Source of the DNA: Candidatus Laterigemmans baculatus
GTDB lineage: Bacteria; Planctomycetota; Planctomycetia; Pirellulales; Pirellulaceae
Reading direction: 5' to 3'
DNA: 33,179 bases
Assembly (NCBI RefSeq): GCF_010367455.1
Contig: NZ_WRPR01000006.1
Span: forward strand, 1 to 33,179
Of this stretch, positions 33,176-33,179 are shown piece by piece. The stretch's first letter is position 1, and the number at the start of each line of letters is the position of its first letter. The notes beneath the pieces were generated by a model. That model was not told the origin of the DNA, did not search any database, and was given only the letters and a program-made list of their open reading frames with translations. The position numbers and the translations under genes are program-made.

Positions 33176-33179
33176 CTTG

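Overview
The window reads as a chromosomal segment of a planctomycete, most likely from the Pirellulales (Rhodopirellula/Blastopirellula relatives). The pointers are high GC content, a secreted protein with an N-terminal LESLESRRLMAA motif and dockerin-type repeats, a DUF1598-like secreted protein, an FHA-GAF sigma-54 activator, and dispersed palindromic repeats built on a CGCTAGC core. No rRNA, tRNA, CRISPR array, prophage or transposase gene was recognised.

Layout. 1-3.7 kb: a secreted DUF1598-like protein (minus) divergent from a sigma-54 enhancer-binding regulator (plus). 3.9-4.7 kb: a PIG-L/LmbE deacetylase. 4.7-8.9 kb (minus): an Nramp-like membrane protein, asparaginyl-tRNA synthetase and glutamyl-Q tRNA(Asp) synthetase. 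9.3-12.5 kb: thioredoxin reductase divergent from a CstA-type carrier. 12.5-14.1 kb (minus): a glycine-zipper/His-rich envelope protein and a WalJ-like metallohydrolase. 14.4 kb: a small secreted His-rich protein behind a near-consensus sigma-54 promoter.

15.0-21.5 kb is the most distinctive block: GH130 enzyme, Gfo/Idh oxidoreductase, a GT4 glycosyltransferase joined to a second large domain, and a second, divergent GH130 enzyme, all on the plus strand. It looks like a dedicated mannoside/mannan synthesis and phosphorolysis locus. The reactions are inferred from family membership only.

21.7-25.9 kb: a secreted SGNH hydrolase, a GspE/PilB-type ATPase and a minus-strand set (AhpD-like, DoxX, AHSA1/SRPBCC). 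26.07-26.35 kb holds a scar in which the start of cydA is joined to the end of cydB. A histidine kinase without a recognisable sensor, a Crp/Fnr regulator, a CAP/dockerin secreted protein, a TPR/beta-barrel protein and a Gln/Ala-rich secreted protein complete the window, which ends in a perfect 28-bp inverted repeat.

Several intergenic regions carry members of at least three repeat families. One has inverted ends and four copies; in two places it supplies the stop codon of the upstream gene.
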